Source: Pedobacter sp. SYSU D00535
GTDB lineage: Bacteria; Bacteroidota; Bacteroidia; Sphingobacteriales; Sphingobacteriaceae
Direction of reading: 5' to 3'
DNA: 55,686 nt
NCBI RefSeq assembly: GCF_017355855.1
Contig: NZ_JAFEWD010000017.1
Location: 1-55,686 of the forward strand
The stretch's first letter is position 1. Every line of letters starts with the position of its first letter. The position numbers were made by a program, and so were the translations under genes. This document shows, piece after piece, positions 36,076-45,224 of the stretch. The notes beneath the pieces are model-generated. The model ran no database searches. It was not told where the DNA came from and saw only the letters and a list, made by a program, of their open reading frames with translations.

Positions 36076-37064
36076 TGGGCAGAAAACGCATACTTATTAC
36101 CGGCGCAGCCGGCTTTCTTGGATCTCACCTTTGTGATCGCTTCATAAAAGAAGATTTCCATGTTATTGCAATGGACAACCTGATTACTGGTGATCTGCGT
36201 AATATCGAACACTTGTTCCATTTGGAGAACTTTGAGTTCTATAATCACGATGTATCGAAGTTTGTTCATGTACCGGGCGAGCTGGATTACATTTTGCACT
36301 TCGCGTCACCGGCAAGTCCTATCGATTATCTTAAAATTCCTATCCAGACACTGAAAGTAGGGAGCTTGGGTATCCACAATTTATTAGGACTTGCAAAGGA
36401 TAAAAAGGCCAGAATCCTTATTGCTTCTACATCTGAAGTATATGGTGATCCTAACGTAAATCCGCAACCTGAAGAATACTGGGGTAATGTAAATCCAGTT
36501 GGTCCTCGTGGCGTTTATGACGAAGCGAAGCGCTTTCAGGAGGCCATCACTATGGCTTATCATACTTTCCATGGATTGGAAACGCGGATTGTCAGAATTT
36601 TTAACACATACGGTCCTCGTATGCGTTTGAATGATGGACGGGTGCTTCCTGCTTTTATCGGTCAGGCAATTCGTGGTGAAGATCTTACTGTATTTGGCGA
36701 TGGATCCCAAACCAGATCGTTCTGTTATGTGGACGACTTGATCGAAGGTATATACCGCCTGTTGTTTTCCGATTACGCAGGTCCGGTCAATATCGGTAAC
36801 CCGGATGAGATCACGATCAGGGAGTTTGGCGAGGAGATTATCAAGCTTACAGGAACGAAGCAAAAATTGATCACAAAACCTCTTCCGACAGACGACCCGA
36901 AACAGCGTCGTCCGGATATTACAAAAGCGAAAGAGATTTTAGGCTGGGAGCCGAAGGTATCGAGAGCAGAGGGGCTGAAAATCACTTACGAATATTTTAA
37001 ATCACTTCCGCAGGATTTGATTGAGAAAATCGAGCATAAAGATTTTAGTAGCTATAATAAATAG
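36075..37064 (+). CDS. UDP-glucuronate decarboxylase (UDP-xylose synthase)
   Basis: The 329-residue SDR enzyme decarboxylates UDP-glucuronate to UDP-xylose. It has [17 protein letters not shown], the [12 protein letters not shown] segment that marks UXS enzymes, STSEVYGDP and the active-site [27 protein letters not shown] is also typical. It starts in the stop codon of ugd, and substrate flow makes the assignment firm. It is followed by galE three bases later. Confidence 0.93.
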   Translation: MGRKRILITGAAGFLGSHLCDRFIKEDFHVIAMDNLITGDLRNIEHLFHLENFEFYNHDVSKFVHVPGELDYILHFASPASPIDYLKIPIQTLKVGSLGIHNLLGLAKDKKARILIASTSEVYGDPNVNPQPEEYWGNVNPVGPRGVYDEAKRFQEAITMAYHTFHGLETRIVRIFNTYGPRMRLNDGRVLPAFIGQAIRGEDLTVFGDGSQTRSFCYVDDLIEGIYRLLFSDYAGPVNIGNPDEITIREFGEEIIKLTGTKQKLITKPLPTDDPKQRRPDITKAKEILGWEPKVSRAEGLKITYEYFKSLPQDLIEKIEHKDFSSYNK

Positions 37065-37067
37065 ATA

Positions 37068-38096
37068 ATGAGCAAAATATTAGTAACAGGTGGTACGGGA
37101 TATATTGGTTCGCATACCGTTGTTGAGCTTCAAAATGCTGGATATGATGTAGTAATTGTAGATAACCTAGACAATTCAAGCATCCAGATATTGGATCAGA
37201 TTACCGAGATTACAGGGAAAAAGCCTGAGTTTTATGAATTGGATCTGTGTGATGAAGCGGCAACTGTTGATCTGATCGCCAAAAATCCCGACATATCCGG
37301 CGTTATTCATTTTGCAGCTCATAAGGCAGTAGGCGAATCAGTACAAAAGCCTTTAAAATATTATAGAAACAACTTTTTCTCACTAATTAATCTGCTTACT
37401 GCGTTTGCTGGCAGAGAAGTAAATTTTGTATTTTCTTCCTCTTGCACCGTTTACGGTCAACCAGACAAACTGCCGGTTACAGAGGAAGCACCCGTTAAGA
37501 GGGCGGAATCTCCATACGGAAATACCAAACAGATAGCTGAAGAAATTTTGGTCGAAGTATCGGGAGCAAACTCCAATTACCACGTAATCTCGTTGCGGTA
37601 TTTCAACCCCGTAGGAGCACATGAATCAGCTTTAATTGGTGAACTCCCTATTGGCGTACCTCAAAATCTTGTTCCTTTTATCACGCAAAGTGCAATTGGT
37701 AAACGTGGCCCGATCACCGTGTTCGGGGATGATTACAATACTCCTGACGGAAGCTGCGTGAGAGATTACATCCATGTAGTTGATCTGGCGAAGGCGCATA
37801 TTGCTGCATTGAGACGTCAGGAAGAGGCGAAAATGAGCGGTAATTTCGAAATCTTCAACATAGGTACAGGAAAGGGAAGCTCGGTGTTGGAAGTAATCAA
37901 GGCGTTTGAGGAGAGCACTGGTGTCAAACTGGATTATAAAATCGGTCCTCGACGGGCGGGAGATGTAGAGCAGGTTTGGGGCGATGTAAGTAAGGCTGAG
38001 AATGAGTTAGGATGGAAAGCCGAACTAGGTCTCGAAGATATGATGAAATCTGCCTGGGCCTGGGAGAATTACATTAAAGAACATCCTTTTAATTAA
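37068..38096 (+). CDS. galE: UDP-glucose 4-epimerase
   Basis: GalE interconverts UDP-glucose and UDP-galactose. The 342-residue SDR shows VTGGTGYIGSHTVVELQNAG, VIHFAAHKAVGESVQKPL, FSSSCTVYG, the YGNTK active-site motif and DDYNTPDGSCVRDYIHV, a GalE hallmark. It is the third gene of the nucleotide-sugar run. Some homologues act on N-acetylated sugars; the specificity is not proven here. Confidence 0.95.
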   Translation: MSKILVTGGTGYIGSHTVVELQNAGYDVVIVDNLDNSSIQILDQITEITGKKPEFYELDLCDEAATVDLIAKNPDISGVIHFAAHKAVGESVQKPLKYYRNNFFSLINLLTAFAGREVNFVFSSSCTVYGQPDKLPVTEEAPVKRAESPYGNTKQIAEEILVEVSGANSNYHVISLRYFNPVGAHESALIGELPIGVPQNLVPFITQSAIGKRGPITVFGDDYNTPDGSCVRDYIHVVDLAKAHIAALRRQEEAKMSGNFEIFNIGTGKGSSVLEVIKAFEESTGVKLDYKIGPRRAGDVEQVWGDVSKAENELGWKAELGLEDMMKSAWAWENYIKEHPFN

Positions 38097-38147
38097 TTAT
38101 AGGTGAGGTAGGAAGACGGTTTTCTACCTGCACTTTTCATAGTATAG

Positions 38148-39200
38148 ATGAAAAAGATTCTTATCACAGGAGGTGCGGGCTTTATTGGTTCGCATGTAGT
38201 CCGCAGGTTTGTAAATACTTATCCTGACTATCACATTGTAAATCTTGATAAACTCACATACGCAGGAAACCTTGCGAATTTGAAGGACGTTGAGGGTAAG
38301 CCTAATTATCAGTTCGTAAAAGGAGACATTGTAGACGCGGAGTTTATTGATGCTCTGTTTGAGCAGGAGGGATTCGATGCCGTGATACATCTGGCAGCTG
38401 AGTCCCACGTCGATCGTTCTATCGTTAGTCCTTTGGATTTTGTAATGACTAACGTTGTCGGTACGGTTAACCTCCTGAACGCAGCACGGAAGAATTGGAA
38501 AGGCAATTACTCTAGTAAGCGCTTTTACCACGTGTCTACCGACGAGGTGTACGGAACGCTTGGGGAAACAGGAATGTTTACAGAAGACACTCCTTACGAT
38601 CCTCACAGTCCTTACTCTGCGTCAAAAGCAAGTTCAGATCATTTTGTTCGTGCTTATCATGACACTTACGGGATTGATGTGGTTATATCCAATTGTTCCA
38701 ACAACTATGGTTCTTACCATTTTCCGGAAAAATTGATCCCTCTTGCTATCAACAATATTAAGAACAATAAACCGGTGCCGGTTTACGGCAAAGGAGAGAA
38801 CGTTCGCGACTGGCTCTGGGTGGAAGACCACGCACGAGCGATAGACGTTATTTTTCATAATGCTGCTGCAGGCACAACCTATAACATCGGTGGACACAAT
38901 GAATGGAAGAACATTGACCTTATTCGCTTGTTGTGTAGAATAATGGATCAAAAGCTAGGCAGAGAGCCTGGAACCTCTGAGCAGTTGATCACTTTTGTAA
39001 CTGACCGTGCTGGTCATGATTTGCGTTACGCAATTGATTCTTCCAAGCTGCAGAAGGAGCTGGGTTGGACACCGAGCCTCCAGTTTGAAGAAGGCTTAGA
39101 GAAGACAGTAGACTGGTATCTGACGAATGAAGAATGGCTGAATGACGTTACTTCAGGACATTACCAGGCTTATTATGAAGAGCAATATGCAAACCGCTAA
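38148..39200 (+). CDS. rfbB: dTDP-glucose 4,6-dehydratase
   Basis: RfbB (RmlB) converts dTDP-glucose to the 4-keto-6-deoxy intermediate of L-rhamnose and other 6-deoxy sugars. The 350-residue product has ITGGAGFIGSHVVRRFV, HLAAESHVDRSI, the catalytic STDEVYG and YSASKASSDH, and RDWLWVEDHARAID. rfbA, rfbC and rfbD are not in this operon, so the rest of the rhamnose pathway must be elsewhere. Its stop codon overlaps the ATG of the phosphatase gene. Confidence 0.96.
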   Translation: MKKILITGGAGFIGSHVVRRFVNTYPDYHIVNLDKLTYAGNLANLKDVEGKPNYQFVKGDIVDAEFIDALFEQEGFDAVIHLAAESHVDRSIVSPLDFVMTNVVGTVNLLNAARKNWKGNYSSKRFYHVSTDEVYGTLGETGMFTEDTPYDPHSPYSASKASSDHFVRAYHDTYGIDVVISNCSNNYGSYHFPEKLIPLAINNIKNNKPVPVYGKGENVRDWLWVEDHARAIDVIFHNAAAGTTYNIGGHNEWKNIDLIRLLCRIMDQKLGREPGTSEQLITFVTDRAGHDLRYAIDSSKLQKELGWTPSLQFEEGLEKTVDWYLTNEEWLNDVTSGHYQAYYEEQYANR

Positions 39201-39949
39201 TGTTTTTTAACCTTTTTAGAAAGAAGAAAAAAGATACAGAGCATCAGGGTGTTGACTTCTCGACAGTGGGAGCGGATATGCACTCTCACCTGATACCGGG
39301 AATCGACGATGGTGCGCAAACCATGGAAGAATCTATCATCCTGATAAAAAGGATGATGGATTTTGGCTTTAAAAAGGTGATTACAACGCCCCACGTTATG
39401 GCCGACTATTATCGCAACACCTCAGACGGGATCCGAAGAGGCTTGGATGGTGTGCGTGAGGAGTTACAGAAGCAGCAGGTTGAAATCGAAATAGATGCTG
39501 CGGCCGAGTATTATCTGGATGAAACACTTGAAAATAAAATCCGGAAGGGAGATATTTTATTGATAGGAGGGAAATTTCTGCTATTTGAATTGTCTTTTGT
39601 CAACTACCCTCAAAACCTGATGGATACGATCTCCAAAATAAAAGATAAGGGCTATACTCCCTTGCTCGCTCATCCCGAGCGGTATTCTTATCTGGCCTCT
39701 GATATCGAAAATTATCACCGGATTAAGAACGCCGGTTGCTACTTGCAGTTGAACACTACTTCGCTAACAGGCTTTTACGGGAAGACGGCCCAGAAAGCCG
39801 CAGAAGAACTGGTAGATGCTTTTTTGATCGATTTTATTGGTACTGATTTGCATAAGATGAAGCACGTTCAAATGTTAGATCATGCCCTTAGGTTGCCTTA
39901 TGTCCATAAGCTATTATCGAATTATCCGCTGCAAAATCAGATGCTTTAG
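39200..39949 (+). CDS. CpsB/CapC-type PHP protein-tyrosine phosphatase
   Basis: The 249-residue PHP-domain enzyme has the metal motif DMHSHLIPGIDDGAQTMEES near residue 27, TTPHVMADYY, LAHPERYSY and GTDLHKMKH near the end. These match the manganese-dependent tyrosine phosphatases that dephosphorylate BY-kinases (Wzc type) controlling exopolysaccharide length. No kinase or polymerase gene lies next to it, but its overlap with rfbB ties it to surface polysaccharide synthesis. The N-terminal FNLFRKKKK stretch is basic and may contact membrane or kinase. Confidence 0.88.
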   Translation: MFFNLFRKKKKDTEHQGVDFSTVGADMHSHLIPGIDDGAQTMEESIILIKRMMDFGFKKVITTPHVMADYYRNTSDGIRRGLDGVREELQKQQVEIEIDAAAEYYLDETLENKIRKGDILLIGGKFLLFELSFVNYPQNLMDTISKIKDKGYTPLLAHPERYSYLASDIENYHRIKNAGCYLQLNTTSLTGFYGKTAQKAAEELVDAFLIDFIGTDLHKMKHVQMLDHALRLPYVHKLLSNYPLQNQML

Positions 39950-40029
39950 TTTTACTGGGGTAGGTGCTGCAGTTAGAAAGTTAGCTTGTGGGCCGCGTAT
40001 TAGTTACAATAAAGAGTTATGCTCTACAA

Positions 40030-40059
40030 AAAATCCCGCATTTTCAGAGACGGGATTTT
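40030..40059. terminator. Terminator between the sugar operon and the IscA-type gene
   Basis: AAAATCCCG (40030-40038) pairs with CGGGATTTT (40051-40059) around a 12-base loop. The flanking genes converge, so it can work for both. Confidence 0.7.
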
Positions 40060-40079
40060 CTATGTCTGAAGAAGAAGTT

Positions 40080-40427
40080 TTAAACGGAAAAGGATGTTCC
40101 GCATCCGCAAGTTTTACTTGCATTTGGATTATTAAAGGTAAAACCCCGGGCGTTAAGTCCATCCTGGAAATCTACCTCCATGCCCGCAAGATACAGTCCG
40201 TGAGCTTTGTGCATTAAAACTCTAATTCCATCTATGTCAAATTCCTGATCACCTTCTTTTTTCTGATCGAAGCCAAGAATGTAGTTCATACCCGCACATC
40301 CACCACCTTCAACGCCAACACGCAAACCAAAATCTTCACCTAATTCCTGTTGATCTTTTAATTTTCGTAACTCTTTTTTAGCACCTTCAGTAAAAGAAAC
40401 CGGTGAAATTGAAGTGGTTGTTTCCAT
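40080..40427 (-). CDS. A-type iron-sulfur carrier (IscA/SufA/ErpA family)
   Basis: The 115-residue protein carries the three conserved Cys residues of A-type Fe-S carriers: one in GGGCAGMNY and two in the C-terminal TCGCGTSF. It should receive and hand over Fe-S clusters to apo-proteins. Which of the paralogous types it is cannot be decided. It is a single gene with a perfect TATATTTG box (40455-40462) on its strand and a terminator behind it. Confidence 0.93.
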   Translation of the reverse strand: METTTSISPVSFTEGAKKELRKLKDQQELGEDFGLRVGVEGGGCAGMNYILGFDQKKEGDQEFDIDGIRVLMHKAHGLYLAGMEVDFQDGLNARGFTFNNPNASKTCGCGTSFSV

Positions 40428-40454
40428 ACTTTTTTCTTTCTTTTTTTGTTAGTA

Positions 40455-40462
40455 CAAATATA
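40455..40462 (-). promoter_or_regulatory. -7 box of the IscA-type gene
   Basis: TATATTTG on the minus strand fits TAnnTTTG and lies 27 bases before the ATG. The leader is A-rich. Confidence 0.55.
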
Positions 40463-40524
40463 AGCGAAATTGACCATTTTTGTCGGCCTCACACCTATTT
40501 GACTCTTAAATAACAAAACATACA

Positions 40525-41058
40525 ATGAACGCTCTGATCCCTTTTCTCCTAGATATTATAAAATTTTCGGCAGCAGGCACGATTGTCTTTTTTATCGCGT
40601 ATTCTGTTATAAAGCCAGAGGTTGATAAAAATAGACATATGAAGTTGATTGATTTGAAAAACGCGGCTCAGCAAACCGTTCTTCCGCTGAGGCTTCAGGC
40701 CTACGAGCGAATGGTGTTATTTATAGAACGGCTAAATCCTTCCAGTTTGCTGGTCCGCCTGCACGTAGCTGGTATGTCAGCACAGGAAATGCAGCACGTT
40801 TTGGTTAACGAGATCAAAAACGAGTATGGCCATAATGTTACTCAGCAGGTGTATTTAAGCCAGGAATCCTGGGCTGTAATAGTGCGACTCAAAGAAGAGA
40901 CTATAGCGATGATCAACAACACAGCTAAAGTATTGCCAGCTGATGCGAAATCTGTAGACCTAAGTAAAACAATTCTGGCGCATCTGGCAGCTATGGACGA
41001 GAACCCCTACGAAGTAGCATTGGCAGTTGTAAAAGCCGACATCCAGCAAATTTTCTGA
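40525..41058 (+). CDS. Conserved single-pass membrane protein
   Basis: The 177-residue product has one N-terminal membrane helix (about 8-30) followed by a soluble domain rich in helices (LPLRLQAYERMVLFIERLNP, EMQHVLVNEIKNEYGHNVTQQVY). I recall similar uncharacterised proteins in many Bacteroidota, but no function is known to me. The soluble part would face the cytoplasm if the short start is outside, or the reverse. It is followed 19 bases later by the nucleotidase lipoprotein gene. Confidence 0.75.
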   Translation: MNALIPFLLDIIKFSAAGTIVFFIAYSVIKPEVDKNRHMKLIDLKNAAQQTVLPLRLQAYERMVLFIERLNPSSLLVRLHVAGMSAQEMQHVLVNEIKNEYGHNVTQQVYLSQESWAVIVRLKEETIAMINNTAKVLPADAKSVDLSKTILAHLAAMDENPYEVALAVVKADIQQIF

Positions 41059-41077
41059 TTCATACGGTCTCTTTTTA

Positions 41078-41836
41078 ATGAAATATTACTACGTAGCGTT
41101 AGTTTCTTTTTCTTGTATATTACTTTCTTCCTGCGCTCCAAGGCTAGTCCCAAGGAAACAGAATTCGGCGCTGTATGAGCTGCAGAAGGACATGCCGAAA
41201 GATTCAACGGTTTGGCGATTTTACCAACCTTACAAAACGTCGATAGACTCTCAAATGAATGCTGTAATTGCCAGGTCCTCGGCAGAAATCCTACGGAAAA
41301 AGCCGGAAGGAAGGCTTAATAACCTGGTTACTGACGCAATGGCTGCGGCAGCTGCAGCAAATGGAATAGATTTCGATTTTGTTCACGCTAATTATAAGGG
41401 ATTACGGGTTCCGCTTCCCGCAGGAGACATCAGGACCTACAAGGTGTATGAGCTGATGCCTTTTGAAAACTACCTGGTAACATTGAAGCTCAAGGGATCG
41501 GAGATCCTGGAGGTCTTTAACTACATAGCCGCGAGAGGAGGAGATCCGATTGCGAAGGCATCGTTTGAAATCGGCAACGGTAAAGCGGTGAATATAAAAG
41601 TTCAGGGAAGACCGATCGATCTATCAAGGTCATATATCGTACTAACGAACGATTATATGGCTAACGGGGGAGATGATGCTGTGTTTTATAAAAAGGGTTT
41701 GGATCGTAGGGATTCAAGGATAAAAGTTCGGGATGCGATTATCTCGTACTTAAAAGGTGAGACGGCCAAGGGAAAGTCAATTAATCCCGCAATAGAAGGT
41801 AGGATAATCAGCGATAAGCCGAGTAGCAATGAATAG
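41078..41836 (+). CDS. 5'-nucleotidase C-terminal domain lipoprotein
   Basis: The 252-residue lipoprotein (lipobox LSSC, Cys at 19) contains only the substrate-binding C-terminal domain of UshA-type 5'-nucleotidases: EGRLNNLVTDAMAAAA, the DIRTYKVYELMPFENYLVTL segment and VLTNDYMANGGDDAV, where the aromatic stacking site lies. It lacks the metal site. The metallophosphatase half is encoded by the next gene, overlapping by eight bases. Together they would form a two-chain 5'-nucleotidase in the envelope. Confidence 0.88.
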   Translation: MKYYYVALVSFSCILLSSCAPRLVPRKQNSALYELQKDMPKDSTVWRFYQPYKTSIDSQMNAVIARSSAEILRKKPEGRLNNLVTDAMAAAAAANGIDFDFVHANYKGLRVPLPAGDIRTYKVYELMPFENYLVTLKLKGSEILEVFNYIAARGGDPIAKASFEIGNGKAVNIKVQGRPIDLSRSYIVLTNDYMANGGDDAVFYKKGLDRRDSRIKVRDAIISYLKGETAKGKSINPAIEGRIISDKPSSNE

Positions 41837-42758
41837 AAGAAGCTTTATCAAGAATACGTTGGCAAGCTCGGCCTTAATCGCCCTTGGAGGGCTTGGCAGT
41901 GCTTTTTCATTTGACGACATAACCAAATTAACAATTCTTCATACGAACGACTGGCACAGCAGAATAGATCCCTTTCCTATGGACGACGTAGATTATCCCG
42001 GGCGAGGAGGAATTGCACAGCGTGCAGCACTGATCAATAGGATTAGGGCTGAAGAAAAGAATGTGTTGTTATTGGATGCCGGCGACATTTTTCAGGGAAC
42101 CCCGTATTTCAATTTCTATGGAGGAGAGCTGGAGTTTAAGCTAATGAGCATGCTGGGTTATGACGCAGCCACGATGGGCAACCACGATTTTGACATTGGG
42201 CTTGATGGTTTCGCCAAGCAACTGATGCACGCTAAATTTCCCTTTCTCACCGCTAACTATGATTTCTCCAATACAATCCTTTCCGGGAAAACCCGCAAAT
42301 ACAAGGTTTTTGAAAAGGGTAGGATAAGAATTGGTGTGTTTGGACTTGGAATTGAATTGGCAGGTATAGTAAACAAGCCGCAATATGGTGATACCGTCTA
42401 CCTTGATCCGGTGAAAACAGCACAGGAGATGGAAATTATATTAAAAAGAGACGAAAAATGTCACCTCGTAGTTTGCCTGTCTCATTTAGGTTTCAGATAC
42501 CCCAATAAAAAAGTTTCTGATGTGGTAATTGCGGAAAATACTCGTTATATTGACCTCATAATCGGGGGGCATTCACATACCTTTATGAATACCCCTGAGG
42601 TGATGATGAATTTAGATAAAAAGCCTGTTCTGATCAACCAGGTGGGCTTCGCTGGCTTGAATTTGGGCCGGTTAGATTTCGTGTTTGAAAGGAATACAGG
42701 AGGAAAATTGGGGTATACTTCTGCTGTTGAGTCGGTTAACACTTATTTGAAAAATTAG
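41829..42758 (+). CDS. 5'-nucleotidase metallophosphatase domain protein, Tat-type signal
   Basis: The 309-residue calcineurin-like phosphatase has the metal-ligand motifs HTNDWHSR, DAGDIFQG, MGNHDFD, CLSHLG and GGHSHTF, all as in the N-terminal half of UshA. The substrate-binding half is missing and supplied by the gene before it. The N-terminus NRRSFIKNTLASSALIALGG is a twin-arginine-type signal, so it may be exported folded. It acts outside the cytoplasm on nucleotides or sugar nucleotides; the exact substrate is unknown. Confidence 0.9.
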   Translation: MNRRSFIKNTLASSALIALGGLGSAFSFDDITKLTILHTNDWHSRIDPFPMDDVDYPGRGGIAQRAALINRIRAEEKNVLLLDAGDIFQGTPYFNFYGGELEFKLMSMLGYDAATMGNHDFDIGLDGFAKQLMHAKFPFLTANYDFSNTILSGKTRKYKVFEKGRIRIGVFGLGIELAGIVNKPQYGDTVYLDPVKTAQEMEIILKRDEKCHLVVCLSHLGFRYPNKKVSDVVIAENTRYIDLIIGGHSHTFMNTPEVMMNLDKKPVLINQVGFAGLNLGRLDFVFERNTGGKLGYTSAVESVNTYLKN

Positions 42759-42856
42759 TTTTATTAACAGAAATTTTTTAGAATATTCGAGGTTCAAAAC
42801 CGGCCATGAAAATGATTTCAGGGCCAGTTGTAAATCAGATTATTAACAAATTAACA

Positions 42857-44284
42857 ATGGAAAAAACTTGTACAAGCGTATGGGAAAACTGTCTTCAAAT
42901 CATAAAAGACAACATTCCGGCTCAAAGTTTTAAGACTTGGTTTGAACCAATCAAAGCTTTGCGTCTGGAAGGTAACGTACTTACCATACAGGTACCAAGT
43001 TTATTCTTCTATGAGTGGCTTGAAGAGCATTATGTAGGTCTATTGCGGAAGACGGTAAAGAAGCAATTAGGGGACGAAGGTCGGTTAGAATATAACATCG
43101 TTGTAGAGAAGTCATCTAACAACAAGCCATACACTACGAATATGCCTTCTAATGGCAACGGATCCGAGGCGAAGAATCAGTCGATGCCAATCCCTGTTGC
43201 CCTGAATAAGGATATTAAAAATCCTTTCGTAATCCCAGGATTAAAAAAACTACAGGTCGATCCGCAATTAAATCCTAACTATAGCTTTGAGAATTTTATT
43301 GAAGGTGATTGTAACCGACTTGCCCGTTCTGCCGGATATGCAGTTGCGGGTAAACCCGGAGGCACGTCTTTCAATCCGTTGATGTTGTATGGAGGGGTAG
43401 GGCTTGGAAAAACACACCTGGCTCAAGCGATAGGAAATGAGATAAAGCGTTCTCAGCCGGATAAACTTGTTATCTATGTGTCGTGCGAAAAATTCTGTCA
43501 ACAGTTTGTTGACTCTTTAAAAAATAACACGATCAACGATTTTGTTAACTTTTACCAGGCCATGGATGTCATCATTATGGACGACGTTCACAATTTTGCC
43601 GGTAAGGAAAAAACTCAGGATATCTTCTTTCATATTTTCAATCAGCTGCATCAGTCAGGAAAGCAGGTGATTCTTACTTCTGATAAGGCACCTAAAGACC
43701 TTGCAGGTTTAGAGGAGCGTTTGCTGAGTCGATTTAAGTGGGGACTCTCGGCTGATCTTCAGGTGCCGGATCTCGAAACCAGAATGGCTATCCTGAAAAA
43801 GAAGATGTATACAGACGGTATAGAACTCCCAGGCGAGGTTATCGAGTATGTGGCACATAATATCGATAATAATGTGAGAGAGTTGGAGGGCGCCATGGTT
43901 TCGTTACTTGCGCAGTCTACCCTAAATAAAAAGGAGATCGATTTGGGCTTAGCTAAATCGATGCTGAAAAACTTCATCAAGAATACCTCAAAAGAGATTT
44001 CGATGGAGTATATCCAAAAGCTGGTGTGTGAGTATTTCGAGGTACCGGTAGAGATGGTGAAGTCGAAAACCCGTAAACGTGAAATAGTTCAGGTTCGCCA
44101 GATATCCATGTATCTCGCAAAAAATCATACGAAGACATCTTTAAAATCTATAGGTAGTTTCTTCGGGGGGCGGGATCACTCAACTGTAATTTACGCATGT
44201 CAAACAGTAGAAGACCTGATCGACACCGATAAAAAGTTCAAAGCCTACGTGCAGGATATCCAGAAGAAATTGAAAATGAGTTAA
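42857..44284 (+). CDS. dnaA: Chromosomal replication initiator
   Basis: DnaA binds DnaA boxes at oriC and opens the DNA. From ATG 42857 (475 residues) it starts with domain I (SVWENCLQIIKDNIPAQSFK), then a variable linker, the AAA+ domain with Walker A GGVGLGKTH and Walker B VIIMDDVHN, and the C-terminal DNA-binding domain with the signature FFGGRDHSTVIYACQTV. The longer frame from 42806 adds residues not usual for the family. I see no cluster of TTATNCACA boxes beside the gene, so the origin is probably not here. A strong terminator follows. Confidence 0.97.
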   Translation: MEKTCTSVWENCLQIIKDNIPAQSFKTWFEPIKALRLEGNVLTIQVPSLFFYEWLEEHYVGLLRKTVKKQLGDEGRLEYNIVVEKSSNNKPYTTNMPSNGNGSEAKNQSMPIPVALNKDIKNPFVIPGLKKLQVDPQLNPNYSFENFIEGDCNRLARSAGYAVAGKPGGTSFNPLMLYGGVGLGKTHLAQAIGNEIKRSQPDKLVIYVSCEKFCQQFVDSLKNNTINDFVNFYQAMDVIIMDDVHNFAGKEKTQDIFFHIFNQLHQSGKQVILTSDKAPKDLAGLEERLLSRFKWGLSADLQVPDLETRMAILKKKMYTDGIELPGEVIEYVAHNIDNNVRELEGAMVSLLAQSTLNKKEIDLGLAKSMLKNFIKNTSKEISMEYIQKLVCEYFEVPVEMVKSKTRKREIVQVRQISMYLAKNHTKTSLKSIGSFFGGRDHSTVIYACQTVEDLIDTDKKFKAYVQDIQKKLKMS

Positions 44285-44303
44285 CGAGAGTATAATGTGA
44301 AAG

Positions 44304-44333
44304 AAAAAGTCCTGCCGATCGGCGGGACTTTTT
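44304..44333. terminator. Terminator between dnaA and the bestrophin gene
   Basis: AAAAAGTCCTGCCG pairs with CGGCGGGACTTTTT (one G-U wobble), and T-runs follow on both strands. The two genes converge on it. Confidence 0.85.
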
Positions 44334-44346
44334 TATTTTATAGAGC

Positions 44347-45204
44347 TTAGGGAATTAGCTCTGTCACATGCTTTCTTATGTTGTTGCAAATTTGATCAAC
44401 AGGTAAATCATTGGCATCGGTTCCAAATGGATTTTCTATTTCTTCGGCAATCAGCTCCAAACTCGTAAACGCGTAAAGGATGAACATAACAACAGGGATA
44501 ATAAAGTACCCAAGACTGTTTACCCACCCAAATGGGAGAGTGAGCACATAAAGGAAGATGAATTTTTTAATGTACACACTGTAGGTGTAGGGGATGGGTG
44601 TATTTTTAATTCGCTCGCAAGCGCCGCAGATGTCAGTAAACGAGCGTATTTCTTCATTCATTAACCACAGCTGCTCGGTTGTAATCAGCCCCTGTTGTGC
44701 CAACATTGCAAATCTTGAAAAAATAAGTGAAGCGAGCTGATTAGGCTGATGGAGGTCTTTCTCCAGTTGTAGCAATGGGTCCACTTCATAGTTTTCATTT
44801 TCCCGCAAGTGACTTTTAAGCGCAAAGGCAAAAGTTGGAATCGTTGATCGAAAGAAAGCGCGGTCTTCCGCTCCCGAAATCAAACTGTTGATTTTGATCG
44901 CCAGGTTTCTGGAGTTATTGGTTAAAGAGCCCCAAAGCTTCCTGCCTTCCCACCAGCGGTCATAAGCAGTATTCGTACGAAAAACAAGAAGAAGGGAAAT
45001 GACAAAGCCTAGTACTCCGTGCATGAGGCCAAAGTTATTTATATGGCTTGTTTTCGTTACTTCGAATACCTCAAGTTCAAGGTATGCTATCAAACCGGAA
45101 TAAATACCCACGGCCACCATTAGTGGCAGAAGTTTTCTGAAGGTATCTTCCTTTCTAAGCCGGAAAATAAAGGGAAGCCATTCTTTAGGATTGTAATTTA
45201 TCAT
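44347..45204 (-). CDS. Bestrophin-like anion channel
   Basis: The 285-residue membrane protein has about four helices and the bestrophin/UPF0187 motif VFRTNTAYDRWWEGRKLWGS near residues 75-95. Bacterial homologues form pentameric channels; those studied differ in anion or cation preference, so the ion is uncertain here. PFGTDANDLPVDQI near the end is also conserved. It is the last gene of a seven-gene minus-strand run and follows the MOSC gene by 20 bases. Confidence 0.9.
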   Translation of the reverse strand: MINYNPKEWLPFIFRLRKEDTFRKLLPLMVAVGIYSGLIAYLELEVFEVTKTSHINNFGLMHGVLGFVISLLLVFRTNTAYDRWWEGRKLWGSLTNNSRNLAIKINSLISGAEDRAFFRSTIPTFAFALKSHLRENENYEVDPLLQLEKDLHQPNQLASLIFSRFAMLAQQGLITTEQLWLMNEEIRSFTDICGACERIKNTPIPYTYSVYIKKFIFLYVLTLPFGWVNSLGYFIIPVVMFILYAFTSLELIAEEIENPFGTDANDLPVDQICNNIRKHVTELIP

Positions 45205-45224
45205 TTATGAAGTAAGATTGACTG

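Noticed and set aside
42759-42856. Possible oriC next to dnaA
   Set aside because: No cluster of TTATNCACA boxes or AT-rich unwinding array was seen on either side of dnaA.
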